Shown one piece after another: positions 34,164-43,905 of a stretch of 64,000 nucleotides of DNA. The DNA is from Brassica napus. Taxonomy: Eukaryota; Streptophyta; Magnoliopsida; Brassicales; Brassicaceae. Position 1 is the first letter of the stretch; each line of letters opens with the position of its first letter. The notes beneath the pieces were generated by a model that worked only from the letters and a program-made list of their open reading frames with translations, did no database searches and was not told where the DNA came from. Both the position numbers and the translations under genes were made by a program. The DNA lies in contig NW_026016747.1 of the NCBI RefSeq assembly GCF_020379485.1, forward strand, positions 1-64,000. Direction: 5' to 3'.

Positions 34164-34442
34164 ACAATGCTGTATCTGATTGTAAACTAAGGAGAGTAAA
34201 ACTCTTTCTTCACATACTCTGGTTACTAAACTCTCAGATTCTCCTATTCTCTCTATTCTCTTGTCTCTCACGACCTCCATTACTCCCTTATACTCTAGCA
34301 TACTCAGAAACTCTCCCAAACACTTTATACTCTCTTCACTCTCTCATTACTTTCAATTGCTCATCAATCACTCTCTCTGGTTTCATACTGAACCAGAAGC
34401 TTATTCTCATCATATTCCTTTTAGTTCATCTCAATTCTCACA

Positions 34443-34455
34443 TGGTATCAGAGCC
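34443..34455 (+). other. Primer-binding site of element F (initiator Met tRNA)
   Basis: TGGTATCAGAGCC directly after the LTR. Confidence 0.92.
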
Positions 34456-34729
34456 TCAAGCTCTTGAGAACCTATATTGCTTCCGCAAATCATCCCTGTC
34501 CAAAATCTCTCTTTAAAAATCTGTTCAAACCTGTTCGTTACATCCTTTTATCCTCTGGTCCAAAGGTTTTCCAGGAGGGAAAAACCTCACCAGAACTCAA
34601 GATAAAGGAGTATCTCAGTCTCTGGAACTCAAGAAAGTCTTAGCTCAGTTCAGCAAGCTTCATCAAAGTCCAGTCTTTCAAATCCTGTCCCTTTCAAACC
34701 AGTAGGAACATCCTATTATCCACTGGTCC

Positions 34730-34751
34730 AAAAAAAAAAAAAAAAAAAAAA
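34730..34751 (+). repeat. A22 homopolymer in element F leader
   Basis: A run of 22 A just before the gag remnant (ATG at 34762). Its exact length is a likely consensus-error site. Confidence 0.9.
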
Positions 34752-34761
34752 CTTCAAGATC

Positions 34762-35073
34762 ATGAATATTCAAGCATGGGCGAGTTCAGTGAAGCTCAAA
34801 ACTCCAAACTACTCTTTCTGGGTCAGAATGATGAAGAAAAACCCTAGAGGCAAAGGTGTTTGGAGCCATACTTCAGATGAAGCTCCATGGAAAATCTGCA
34901 AGGTCTTTGCTCATGTTAATGAGAGGCAACCAGAAGCTCAGTCTCTGTCCAACAAATCCTACTTCAAGTTGGAAGAGAAGAAAGGTCAGAAGAGTCAGCA
35001 CTGCAAGGAAGGACTCACTAAGGATAGGTGGTGGATATTCAATCCACATCTGAAACAAATGTACTTTCAATAA
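34762..35073 (+). CDS. Truncated gag remnant of element F (103 aa)
   Basis: A 103-codon frame beginning MNIQAWASSVKLK. Residues 10-45 (LKTPNYSFWVRMMKK, GKGVWSHTSDEAP) follow the gag N-terminus of the Copia proteins here (compare LKGINYLLWARMVKI, GKGLWSHVS in G). Residues 60-103 match the gag end, with AHVNERQPEAQSLSNKSYFKLEEKK and a zinc-knuckle relic HCKEGLTKDRWWIFNPHLK. The middle of gag (about 150 residues) is missing, and the knuckle lacks its first Cys pair and its last Cys (Trp instead), so it should not bind zinc. It could be an unexpressed relic or a short peptide; I see no way to decide. Confidence 0.6.
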   Translation: MNIQAWASSVKLKTPNYSFWVRMMKKNPRGKGVWSHTSDEAPWKICKVFAHVNERQPEAQSLSNKSYFKLEEKKGQKSQHCKEGLTKDRWWIFNPHLKQMYFQ

Positions 35074-36478
35074 GCCCCCATGGGCTGGAGAGTCAAGAAA
35101 CCAGCTCAGGTTTCTTGAGAGTAAGCTGAATCTTCTACTCTAATAAAAGCACTGTGTGTGCTGGTCGTTTGTGTTGTCTTAGGGTGTTTAGAAACTAGCT
35201 TGTTGTTCTTGTCTAGTTTCTACACATGAAAAGACTGTCTAATTGTCATTTTGTCTAAGTATTTGTCTGCCTTAGAATTTTGTTAAGAGTCTTAGTGCTA
35301 TTTTTAATCTCTGTCTCTGGAAAAAAAAAAAATTTGCCATTATATTATTCTAATCTTGTCTAGAAAATTGTCTGGTTTATTTGCTTCAAAATTGTCAAGA
35401 AAAAGTTTAGAAATTTCTTTTAAAATGTTGTTTAGACCTGGTGTTAGGTTGTGATGTTTCTATGTTACCTGAATGGTTAGTTATGATAATTAGGATTCAG
35501 TGTTGTTGCTTGAATAGTTTCAAGAAGGTTTATGTCCATTGTGTTCTTTGTTAAGGTGTTTTTGGAGATCAGACTTGGTGAGAAACCATGTTCTGATCTC
35601 TTTATTGTCTTTTGATACCTGTCTTTAGTTGTGGTGACAGGTTATTAAATGTTATGTGATGACCTTTACACATCAAGCACAAGCTCAAAGCTCACACCCT
35701 CTTGAAGACTGCTCAAACCGACTTTCTCAAATTTACTTCAATATGGAGTCAACAAAAGCCACAGTCATTCTCAGGGTTCCTATCTGATCCCCTGGTCGTG
35801 TATGAACCAAGAAGACCAGGAGGACAGGAGGGGATCCAAGGGTGAGCTTTACAAACAGGGCGAAACACACAAGGAAAAGGAGTTGGGTAATGAATCCAAA
35901 ACTCAAATCCACCAAGCTCAGATGAGTAGTGTGTATATGGAGGTTCAAGGACCCAGCCCAGGTTCCTTGGCTGTAAGTTAAACCTCCTAAACCTGAACAA
36001 TAGCTTGTGTAATGTGTCTGGTCGGTTTTTTTTAGTGATGGTGTAGAGTCCAATGGATCATGATAAGTTGCTAGAAGTTGCATTGTGTCTTAATCTTATC
36101 ATCTGTGGTTGTTTTTGTTCCTAGAAGTGTCTGCCTAGGTTGTCATGCATCCATGATATATTGATATTGATTGGGAGTCCTTTAATTGTCATGTCTGCCT
36201 TGAGATTGTTAAGTATCTAGGAGTGTTCCTAGATGTGTGGTGTATTCATGCTGTTGTTGAAATTGATTAGGTTATTAGCCTAGTCTTCTTTAGCATCTGG
36301 ATTGTCTTAAAAATGCATATTGGATTGTATTAAAGAGGCATACATATTGTTCCTGATGCATTCATATTGTTTCTAAAGCTGTCATAGGAGGTGATAAGCT
36401 GTTTTGCAATCTATTTTTAAGCAGTGGCGACCAGTCTTGAGTTTATTCAATGATCTGGTCCCATGCTGATGTTACTGA
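35074..36478 (+). other. Element F interior, left of G: non-coding
   Basis: No credible gene; the antisense frames of 83-116 codons here match nothing I know. Two diverged copies of a module can be seen (starting about 35075 and about 35930). Each has a hairpin (CAAGAAACC/GGTTTCTTG at about 35096; CAAGGACCC/GGTTCCTTG at about 35946) followed by GTAAG and a long T-rich stretch with repeated GTCTGCCT motifs. Confidence 0.55.
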
Positions 36479-36559
36479 TGTTGACATGAAAGCATGAATG
36501 ACATAGAGGAAGAAGAAATCAAGTCAAGACATACATCCGGAGTGATCAAAGTAAGCTTG

Positions 36560-36568
36560 TCCGTACAA
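36560..36568 (+). promoter_or_regulatory. SBP/SPL-box-like motif, Copia G U3
   Basis: TCCGTACAA, a full match to the SBP consensus TNCGTACAA, 82 nt into the LTR. Confidence 0.5.
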
Positions 36569-36829
36569 GTGTGATCTAACTTGGCGTGCAAGGCAAGTGG
36601 AGACTTATCTGTGATCAAGAAGGATGTTATACTTGCCTTAAGATATTTAAAAGATGTCGGCCAAGAGAAGGGATCCGTTGAAGAAGAAGACAAGGTGGTT
36701 CAAAGGAGAGAGAGCCGTTTGGTGCTGTCGCTTTCCACCTTGGCTGTGCGCAACCTGCCCTTGATCAGGCCTCTTTGTTTATTCTTTTCTTCTATGTCAA
36801 CTTGCCATTAGTTTATTCATTGTTGCATC

Positions 36830-36837
36830 TATTTAAA
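36830..36837 (+). promoter_or_regulatory. TATA box candidate, Copia G LTR
   Basis: TATTTAAA, followed about 70 nt later by the CT-rich leader. Confidence 0.55.
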
Positions 36838-37017
36838 GTATGTAATCAGAACCAAATGGATTAAGGAAAAATAAAACACTTCCTCACTTCTCTCTTATGT
36901 TTTCGAAATCTCTCTCTCTCTCTCTCTCTCTCGGATTCTTAGTAAAACCCTAGCTATCTCTTCTCTTTGTTCTTGATAAATCACACAAGCCACTCTTATA
37001 ACTCATTCATTTTATCA

Positions 37018-37030
37018 TGGTATCAGAGCA
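37018..37030 (+). other. Primer-binding site of Copia G (initiator Met tRNA)
   Basis: TGGTATCAGAGCA directly after the LTR. Confidence 0.92.
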
Positions 37031-37108
37031 ACAAAGCTCTTGAAACCCTTATCTACTTCCGCAAAACAAATCTCTGTTTCTTTTCTTGCCGGTCTTTGAA
37101 TCCTCAAG

Positions 37109-40100
37109 ATGGAGAACAACAACAACAACAACAACAACAACAACCGCATCAGCATACCTGTGACTCTGAAGGGGATTAACTACCTCTTATGGGCCAGGAT
37201 GGTGAAAATTGCCCTTGGAGGAAAGGGTTTGTGGAGTCATGTCTCAGCAGAAGCGGCTCCAAAACAAACCAACCAAGGAGAAGATGGACAGGAAATGGTG
37301 GTAGCTGATGAAGACAAGTGGGCTCAGGAAGACCTCATGGTTCTCACAGTGCTCCTCAGCTCTCTTGAACCCGCCATCATGGAGTCTTATTCTTACTGTG
37401 AGACTACCAAACAGCTGTGGGATACACTTTACAAAGTGTATGGAAATGTCTCCAACCTCACAAGAGTCTTTGAAGTGAAGAGAGCCATCAATGCGCTCAA
37501 CCAAGGAGATGTGGAGTTTCAACCACACTTTGGCAAGTTTAGGTCTCTTTGGGCAGAGATGGAACTGCTAAGACCACACACCACTGACCATGCCACGCTT
37601 CTAACCAGGCGTGAGGAGGACAGAGTGTTTGGACTGCTGCTCACTCTTAACCCATCTTATGGGAGCTTGATCAAGCACATCCTAAGAGCTGACAAGCTAC
37701 CTGACCTGGATGAAGTATGTGCTCAAATCCAGAAGGAAGAAGGCTCAGTGGGCTTGTTTGGTGGCAAGGGAGACTTAAGCATGGCGCATCAAGCAGAACA
37801 AGCAGTGGCAAACAAGGCGGCTTACAAACAAGATGAGAGGAAAGGCCTGACCTGTGACCACTGCAAGAAGAAGGGTCACTTGAAGGACAAATGCTGGATA
37901 CTCCATCCCCACCTTAAGCCCAGCAAGTTTAGGGAGACTCGCTCCCAATACCAAGATGCAAGGGCCAACTTCTCAGCTGATGGTGCGGAGCCAACAACAC
38001 CAATCACCATGGGCATAAGCAACCTAGGTGTGGGAAGTGCAACTGCCTCCACATCAGGCTATGCCACGCCAAGGGCCAACCTGGATGAGACCATCAAGAA
38101 GTCTGACTTAACTGCTCTCATCAAGGCTCTAAAAGAATCTGGTATATCTAAAAACCTTGGTGTTTCTCTTAATGCTTCACATACTGCTAATGACACTATA
38201 AGAGTTTTTAAATCGGCTAAGCCCTTAGTTATAGATTCTGGTGCTTCTCATCACATGATAAGTGACTTAGAACTGATTAAAAACATAGAACCGGCCTTAG
38301 GAAATGTGATGATAGCAAATGGAGATAAAATCCCAATAAAAGGTGTAGGTAACCTTAAACTGTTTGATAAAGAAACTAAGGCTTTCTATATGCCCACCTT
38401 TGCTTCAAATCTATTATCTGTTAAGAAAGTAACTAATGATCTCAATTGTCAAGTTACATTCACGCCTAACAGTGTGTACTTTCAGGATATTGATTCTAGT
38501 AAGTTGCTTGGCAAAGGTGTTACCAAGGGAGACTTGTACTTGCTTGAGGACACAAGATCCACAACTGATTTATTTCCTGCTTTTCATTCTGTTTCTGAAT
38601 TCCCTAAAGATGTAATATGGCATGCTAGACTAGGACATCCTCATTCTCATGCCTTGAACATCCTGTTACCTAGCATTTCTTTTAAAAGTGATTGTGAGGC
38701 TTGTATCTTAGGAAAACATTGTAGAACTGTGTTTCCTAAATCAAAGACTCAATATGATAATTGCTTTGATCTCATACATTCTGACGTATGGACTGCCCCA
38801 TGTGCATCTAGAGAGCAACATAAATATTTTGTGACATTCATTGATGAAAAATCTAAATACACATGGATCACCTTGTTGCAATCTAAGGATAGAGTGCTAG
38901 AAGCTTTTAAAAACTTTCAGAGCTATATAACTAACCATTTCAATGTTAAGATCAAAATTCTTAGATCAGATAATGGTGGTGAGTATACTAGCACAGCCTT
39001 CAAACAACACCTAGCCTCACATGGAATCATTCAACAAACTAGCTGCCCTTATACACCTCAACAAAATGGAGTTGCTGAGAGAAAGAATAGACACTTGATG
39101 GAAGTGGCGAGGAGTATGATGTTCCATGCCAATGTACCTAAACGTTTTTGGGGAGATGCAGTGGTCACGGCCACCTATCTAATCAACCGCACACCTACAA
39201 GAGTCCTCCTTGATGCCACTCCCTATGAGGTACTAAACAAATCTAGATCATCCATTGACCATTTGCGTGTGTTTGGGTGTGTGTGTTTTGTTTTGATTCC
39301 AGGAGAATTAAGGAACAAGCTAGAAGCAAAGAGCACAAAGGCTATGTTTATTGGGTACTCCACACATCAGAAAGGGTACAAATGCTACGTACCAGAAACA
39401 AGGAGAGTCCTAGTATCCAGAGATGTTAAGTTCATGGAATCCAAGGCCTACTATGATGAGAAGAGTTGGGGAGAACTCAAAGATCTATCTCATTCTGCCT
39501 CGGACAGAGCTAACAACCTGAAAGTTCTTATGGAAAGACTTGGCATCAGCTTACCAAGGGAACCAGAAAAGAGCCGGGATACTACCCCTCAGCATGATGG
39601 AGCTGAGGTACGAGATAATGAAGTCTCTCATCATGATCATGAGGGGGGCAATGGAGAAAAATCTGCGCAAGATCAACCTGAACAATCTGCGCAAGCTCAA
39701 CCTGAAGAAAACTCAGTATTGTCTCATGATCAAGATGAGATGGAACAACCAGAAACTGAAGCTCAAGGTAGTGAACCTGAGCAGACACCAGCCCTAAGAA
39801 GAAGTACAAGGATCAGGAGACCGACTTCAGATTGGGTTAAGACAAGAATCTACTACAATGCTCAAGCCGTGGCACATCCAGTAAGTGGAGTATGCACCCT
39901 TGCTCAATATCCAGAAGAACATCAAGTCTTTGTGAGTTCATTGGACCAGGAATGGATACCAAAAACGTATGCAGAAGCTATGGAGGATGATGAATGGAGG
40001 AGCTCAGTGGATGATGAAATGGGGGCCATGGAAAGGAATAACACCTGGTATGAGACAGAGCTTCCAAAAGGGAAGAAAGCCGTGACTAGCAGGCTCATAC

Positions 40101-41500
40101 ATACCATCAAGTACCTTGCAAATGGGAAGCCAGAAAGGAAAAAGACCAGACTAGTGGCAAGAGGTTACACACAAGTATATGGAGAAGACTACCTAGACAC
40201 TTTTGCACCAGTAGCCAAGCTCCATACTATCCGGATCCTCCTCTCATTGGCAGTGAACCTAGAATGGGATCTTTGGCAAATGGATGTGAAGAATGCATTC
40301 TTGCAAGGTGAACTAGAGGATGAAGTATATATGAGGCCACCTCCCGGAATGGAAGAGATGGTGAAACCAGGGAATGTTCTCAGACTCAGGAAGGCTATCT
40401 ATGGCCTGAAACAATCACCAAGAGCTTGGTACCACAAGCTAAGCACCACACTAAATGGGAGAGGCTTTGTGAAGTCTCAAGCGGATCACACACTGTTTAC
40501 TCTCACCAGCCAGCAAGGGATCGTTGTGATTCTGGTCTATGTGGATGACATCATCATCACTGGTAGTGACAAGGAAGAGATCAGCTCAACTAAGACATTC
40601 CTCAAGACCGCATTTGACATCAAAGACCTAGGAGAACTGAAATATTTCCTTGGCATTGAGATGTGTAGATCAAGGGAGGGATTGTTCATGTCCCAAAGGA
40701 AGTATACTTTGGACATCCTAAAGGAGGCAGGAGACCTTGGAGGAAGAGTGGCCAAGACACCACTAGAAGAAGGCTACAAGGTTATGCGTGAGGGGGAGTT
40801 TGATGCAACTCCCTTTGAGGATGTCAAGAGGTATAGAAGAATGGTTGGGAAGCTTATCTATCTTACTATCACAAGGCCGGATGTGTGTTTTGCTGTGAAC
40901 CAGGTGAGCCAACACATGCAAGCTCCTAAGGTACATCATTGGAACATGGTGGAAAGGATCTTGAGATACTTAAGAGAGGCGCCAGGTCAGGGAGTGTGGA
41001 TGGCTTGCAATAAGAGTACTGAAGTTGTTGGGTATTGTGATGCTGATTGGGCTGGAGATAGAGTTGATAGGAGATCAACCACAGGCTATTGCACCTTTAT
41101 TGGAGGAAACCTAGTCACATGGAAGAGCAAGAAGCAGAAGGTGGTCTCTTGCTCAAGTGCTGAGGCAGAGTACCGATCTATGAGGAAGCTTACTAGTGAA
41201 CTCATATGGATCAAGGGACTGCTAAAGGACTTGGGCATAGAGATCTCCACGCCAATGACTATGCATTGTGACAATCAGGCAGCAATACACATTGCATCAA
41301 ACTCTGTGTTCCATGAGAGGACTAAGCATATAGAAGTGGACTGTCACAAGGTGAGACAAGCAGTGGAGCAGCAAGTGATTCTTCCATGCTACACAAGAAG
41401 TGAAGATCAACTAGCTGACATATTCACCAAGGCAGCCAGCAGCAAGGTTTGTGAGTTCATCCACCCTAAACTTGGACTCACGGATCTTCCATGTCACTGA
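37109..41500 (+). CDS. Copia G gag-pol polyprotein (1463 aa, intact)
   Basis: Single gag-pol frame from the ATG at 37109. It opens with ten Asn from an AAC repeat directly after MEN-like start codons, then gag about 13-220; zinc knuckle C249-C252-H257-C262; protease D376-S-G-A; pre-integrase motif WHARLGHPH about 504; integrase D559, D621, E657 (D35E spacing); linker with repeated QAQPE/QDQPE about 815-895; reverse transcriptase YVDD 1144-1147; RNase H D1311, E1352, D1388. RT and RNase H are almost the same as in A, whereas LTRs, gag and linker are not. No frameshift or stop. It is the youngest element of the nest by position. Confidence 0.96.
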   Translation: MENNNNNNNNNNRISIPVTLKGINYLLWARMVKIALGGKGLWSHVSAEAAPKQTNQGEDGQEMVVADEDKWAQEDLMVLTVLLSSLEPAIMESYSYCETTKQLWDTLYKVYGNVSNLTRVFEVKRAINALNQGDVEFQPHFGKFRSLWAEMELLRPHTTDHATLLTRREEDRVFGLLLTLNPSYGSLIKHILRADKLPDLDEVCAQIQKEEGSVGLFGGKGDLSMAHQAEQAVANKAAYKQDERKGLTCDHCKKKGHLKDKCWILHPHLKPSKFRETRSQYQDARANFSADGAEPTTPITMGISNLGVGSATASTSGYATPRANLDETIKKSDLTALIKALKESGISKNLGVSLNASHTANDTIRVFKSAKPLVIDSGASHHMISDLELIKNIEPALGNVMIANGDKIPIKGVGNLKLFDKETKAFYMPTFASNLLSVKKVTNDLNCQVTFTPNSVYFQDIDSSKLLGKGVTKGDLYLLEDTRSTTDLFPAFHSVSEFPKDVIWHARLGHPHSHALNILLPSISFKSDCEACILGKHCRTVFPKSKTQYDNCFDLIHSDVWTAPCASREQHKYFVTFIDEKSKYTWITLLQSKDRVLEAFKNFQSYITNHFNVKIKILRSDNGGEYTSTAFKQHLASHGIIQQTSCPYTPQQNGVAERKNRHLMEVARSMMFHANVPKRFWGDAVVTATYLINRTPTRVLLDATPYEVLNKSRSSIDHLRVFGCVCFVLIPGELRNKLEAKSTKAMFIGYSTHQKGYKCYVPETRRVLVSRDVKFMESKAYYDEKSWGELKDLSHSASDRANNLKVLMERLGISLPREPEKSRDTTPQHDGAEVRDNEVSHHDHEGGNGEKSAQDQPEQSAQAQPEENSVLSHDQDEMEQPETEAQGSEPEQTPALRRSTRIRRPTSDWVKTRIYYNAQAVAHPVSGVCTLAQYPEEHQVFVSSLDQEWIPKTYAEAMEDDEWRSSVDDEMGAMERNNTWYETELPKGKKAVTSRLIHTIKYLANGKPERKKTRLVARGYTQVYGEDYLDTFAPVAKLHTIRILLSLAVNLEWDLWQMDVKNAFLQGELEDEVYMRPPPGMEEMVKPGNVLRLRKAIYGLKQSPRAWYHKLSTTLNGRGFVKSQADHTLFTLTSQQGIVVILVYVDDIIITGSDKEEISSTKTFLKTAFDIKDLGELKYFLGIEMCRSREGLFMSQRKYTLDILKEAGDLGGRVAKTPLEEGYKVMREGEFDATPFEDVKRYRRMVGKLIYLTITRPDVCFAVNQVSQHMQAPKVHHWNMVERILRYLREAPGQGVWMACNKSTEVVGYCDADWAGDRVDRRSTTGYCTFIGGNLVTWKSKKQKVVSCSSAEAEYRSMRKLTSELIWIKGLLKDLGIEISTPMTMHCDNQAAIHIASNSVFHERTKHIEVDCHKVRQAVEQQVILPCYTRSEDQLADIFTKAASSKVCEFIHPKLGLTDLPCH

Positions 41501-41532
41501 TCTCTCCTCCCATGAAGTGTTCTACTCTTTTT

Positions 41533-41575
41533 CCTTGGTTAGGGTTTTATCCCATGAGGTTTTTCCTAGCTAAGG
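41533..41575 (+). promoter_or_regulatory. Hairpin 1 of Copia G, 33 nt after the pol stop
   Basis: CCTTGGTTAGG (41533-41543) pairs with CCTAGCTAAGG (41565-41575): nine Watson-Crick and two G-U pairs. Loop with TTTTATCCC. Confidence 0.7.
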
Positions 41576-41604
41576 TTTTAATGAGGGAATAGCTTCATGG
41601 TGTC

Positions 41605-41636
41605 CAAGCTTGACTTGTCCCACACGGTCAAGCTTG
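41605..41636 (+). promoter_or_regulatory. Hairpin 2 of Copia G
   Basis: CAAGCTTGAC (41605-41614) and GTCAAGCTTG (41627-41636), perfect 10-bp stem touching the polypurine tract. Confidence 0.7.
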
Positions 41637-41644
41637 AGGGGGAG
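41636..41644 (+). other. Polypurine tract of Copia G
   Basis: GAGGGGGAG directly before the 3' LTR. Confidence 0.92.
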
Positions 41645-42071
41645 TGTTGACATGAAAGCATGAATGACATAGAGGAAGAAGAAATCAAGTCAAGACATAC
41701 ATCCGGAGTGATCAAAGTAAGCTTGTCCGTACAAGTGTGATCTAACTTGGCGTGCAAGGCAAGAGGAGACTTATCTGTGATCAAGAAGGATGTTATACTT
41801 GCCTTAAGATATTTAAAAGATGTCGGCCAAGAGAAGGGATCCGTTGAAGAAGAAGACAAGGTGGTTCAAAGGAGAGAGAGCCGTTTGGTGCTGTCGCTTT
41901 CCACCTTGGCTGTGCGCAACCTGCCCTTGATCAGGCCTCTTTGTTTATTCTTTTCTTCTATGTCAACTTGCCATTAGTTTATTCATTGTTGCATCTATTT
42001 AAAGTATGTAATCAGAACCAAATGGATTAAGGAAAAATAAAACACTTCCTCACTTCTCTCTTATGTTTTCG

Positions 42072-42109
<38 letters not shown>

Positions 42110-42191
42110 TTCTTAGTAAAACCCTAGCTATCTCTTCTCTTTGTTCTTGATAAATCACACAAGCCACTCTTATAACTCATTCATTTTATCA
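41645..42191 (+). repeat. 3' LTR of Copia G
   Basis: 547 bp. Differs from the 5' LTR by a longer CT run (42075-42106, 32 bp against 24) and one substitution. Confidence 0.95.
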
Positions 42192-42399
42192 ACTGATCCC
42201 TATCTGAGTTGTAATGGTGTGTAGGACACAGGATGTGACTATCAGACCAGAAGCAGCAACAGGAAAAGGGATATAACCATGTTAATCAGAGCCTGCACAA
42301 GATGCATATTCCTGAACATGGAGAAAAGAGACCATGTTGTTCAGAGCCTACACTTGGTGTATATTACTGACCATGGAGAGACATCTTATGAGTGGAATC

Positions 42400-42630
42400 A
42401 GTTGGCTTAAGCGCAGGCGTAGGAGCTGTTGTGCTCCTGGTTCAAGAGACTCACAAGGAAGGCCATCACCTAAGTCATGAGGAGACTGGTGGTCCAAAGA
42501 CATTGGAGCTGAAGGCAAATGGTGATCCAGTTGGCTTAAGCGCAGATGTTGGTATTGTTGTGCTCCTGGAAGATGGTGAACTGGTTGGCTTAAGCGCAGA
42601 TGTTGGTATTGTTGTGCTCCCAGTTCAAAA
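42400..42630 (+). repeat. Three copies of a ~50-bp repeat in element F
   Basis: Copies starting at about 42400, 42529 and 42583 share GTTGGCTTAAGCGCAG and then TTGTTGTGCTCC. The last two are adjacent and nearly identical (54-bp step). Confidence 0.8.
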
Positions 42631-42648
42631 CTCATTGAAGCTCACGTT

Positions 42649-42686
42649 CAAGCTTGTCACTATACTCAGTCAAGCTTGAGGAGGGG
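42649..42686 (+). other. Extra hairpin plus polypurine-tract-like sequence inside element F
   Basis: CAAGCTTG (42649-42656) and CAAGCTTG (42671-42678) form a hairpin followed by GAGGAGGGG, the same layout as the genuine 3' end at 43863-43905 but about 1.2 kb upstream and without an LTR after it. It may be a relic 3' end or an internal polypurine tract. Confidence 0.55.
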
Positions 42687-43794
42687 AATATCAGTGAGCT
42701 ACCAAAAGATCCATGAAGCTTACTGTATCCAGTGTCCCATTTCCTCATAGAAGACCAGCAAGAGGTTGGCGAATTAAAAGAGGACTTAAGTGATCAGTCT
42801 GAAGAAGCTGTCACTCCTCACTGTTCTTACCAGCCAGATGCAAGGATTATTCAATCAGGGACATTCTTGGCTAAGCAATCACATGATGGTGGCAAATTAT
42901 GGAGTTGCAAAGTCCCCCTACATGTTGAAACTTCAAGAGAACAATGCAAAGGCTGGGTGAGAGAAGGAATGGCATGGAGGATTCAAGTGCTCTGCACTCC
43001 TCATCAACATTCCAGAAACTAATGCAAGGGAAGTACCTAAAACCATCCTTATTCTTATGTGAGAATAGGTTTTCCCCTTGAGAATTGATACATGCATTCT
43101 TTGTATGATTGAATCAGGTACCTATTGAGCTCATGAACAAAGACAAGCTTTGTCTCAACCCCTAAATAGAGGCAAGACGCCAGAAGAAAGGGGGAGACAA
43201 GCTCAGGTCATAAGAAGAAGCTCAAAGGTGATTTGATGGTGAAGGAATTGGCGCCAATCCAAGTTTGCAAGTAGTGGATTCACTCTTGCATCACTCAGTA
43301 CCAACCGTGTAATTGAAGTTCCATAATCCGGACTGTGCCTTACCAAGTGGGGATTCAATTGGAGTCCACTCCTCACCATTCTTATAAAAGGGAAGCACCT
43401 TAAACTCATCTCAATACATTCATGATTGTCCTTATACTTAAAATATTATTGAGGTTGATATGATGAGTGCATTTCCTTAAGAACTGATGCACTTTTGAAA
43501 TGATGTATCAGGTACCAAAATAAGCTTGAGCCTCACTGAAGATGATGATGATGATCCGGTCATGTCCTAGCCTTCCTAAGGTGGCTTGAAGCCAGTTGAG
43601 AGAGGGAGACCCTAAACCGGCCACAAAATGATCCAGCCGGCTACTTGTGCTCAAGGATAGCAAGTTATGGTGATTCATACTTGCTATACCTATTAGGCCA
43701 CGATCCAGAGCCTAAGGACTCCACCATGATGAATCTGAAGTTCCTTAGGCTCACTGGCCAATCCCTAAGCTTTGTAGAAACTCCACTCTTTTTC

Positions 43795-43833
43795 CCTTAG
43801 CAAGTTTTGTCCCAATGGGTTTTCTTGCTAAGG
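43795..43833 (+). promoter_or_regulatory. Hairpin 1 of element F
   Basis: CCTTAGCAAG (43795-43804) and CTTGCTAAGG (43824-43833), a perfect 10-bp stem with loop TTTTGTCCCAATGGGTTTT. It is kept although F has no pol gene in front of it. Confidence 0.72.
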
Positions 43834-43862
43834 TTTTTAATGAGAGAGCTTCTTCAAGGTTC

Positions 43863-43897
43863 CAAGCTTGTCCAAGGATCTCCTATGGTCAAGCTTG
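43863..43897 (+). promoter_or_regulatory. Hairpin 2 of element F
   Basis: CAAGCTTG at 43863-43870 and 43890-43897, 8-bp stem ending at the polypurine tract. Confidence 0.65.
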
Positions 43898-43905
43898 AGG
43901 GGGAG
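43897..43905 (+). other. Polypurine tract of element F
   Basis: GAGGGGGAG directly before the 3' LTR. Confidence 0.92.

Larger units (their letters stand above)
33547..34442 (+). repeat. 5' LTR of element F
   Basis: 896 bp, TGTTGAAATGAAG...CAATTCTCACA. Contains an SBP-like TCCGTACAG at 33799-33807 and a TATTTAAG at 34156-34163. Same as 43906-44801. Confidence 0.95.
36479..37017 (+). repeat. 5' LTR of Copia G
   Basis: 539 bp, TGTTGACATGAAAGC...CATTTTATCA. Contains TCCGTACAA at 36560-36568, TATTTAAA at 36830-36837 and a 24-bp CT run at 36909-36932. Confidence 0.95.
36479..42191 (+). mobile_element. Copia element G, complete, innermost insertion
   Basis: 5713-bp plus-strand Copia element with target duplication ACTGA (36474-36478 and 42192-42196). 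LTRs of 539 and 547 bp differ by an 8-bp change in a CT repeat and one noticed substitution (T against A near 36590/41764). Intact 1463-codon gag-pol. As it sits inside F, inside D, inside B, inside the gypsy element, it is the last arrival on that branch. Confidence 0.96.
42192..43905 (+). other. Element F interior, right of G: mostly non-coding
   Basis: F resumes with G's target duplication ACTGA. No convincing gene; frames of 95-96 codons near 42392 and 42732 have no motif I recognise and overlap repeats. A second, diverged duplicated module is visible: segments about 43027-43165 and about 43392-43540 each run from a CACC/TACCTAAA-like start to GAATTGATAC-/GAACTGATGC- and ATCAGGTACC. The conserved hairpins and polypurine tract close the region. 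Confidence 0.5.

Noticed and set aside
34443..34455. tRNA fragment as a gene
   Set aside because: TGGTATCAGAGCC is the primer-binding site; no cloverleaf follows.
42732..43022. 96-codon frame in F as a possible new gene
   Set aside because: No recognisable motif, no sign of conserved reading frame, and it lies in a rearranged non-coding interior. A coding-potential test on other F copies could reopen it.
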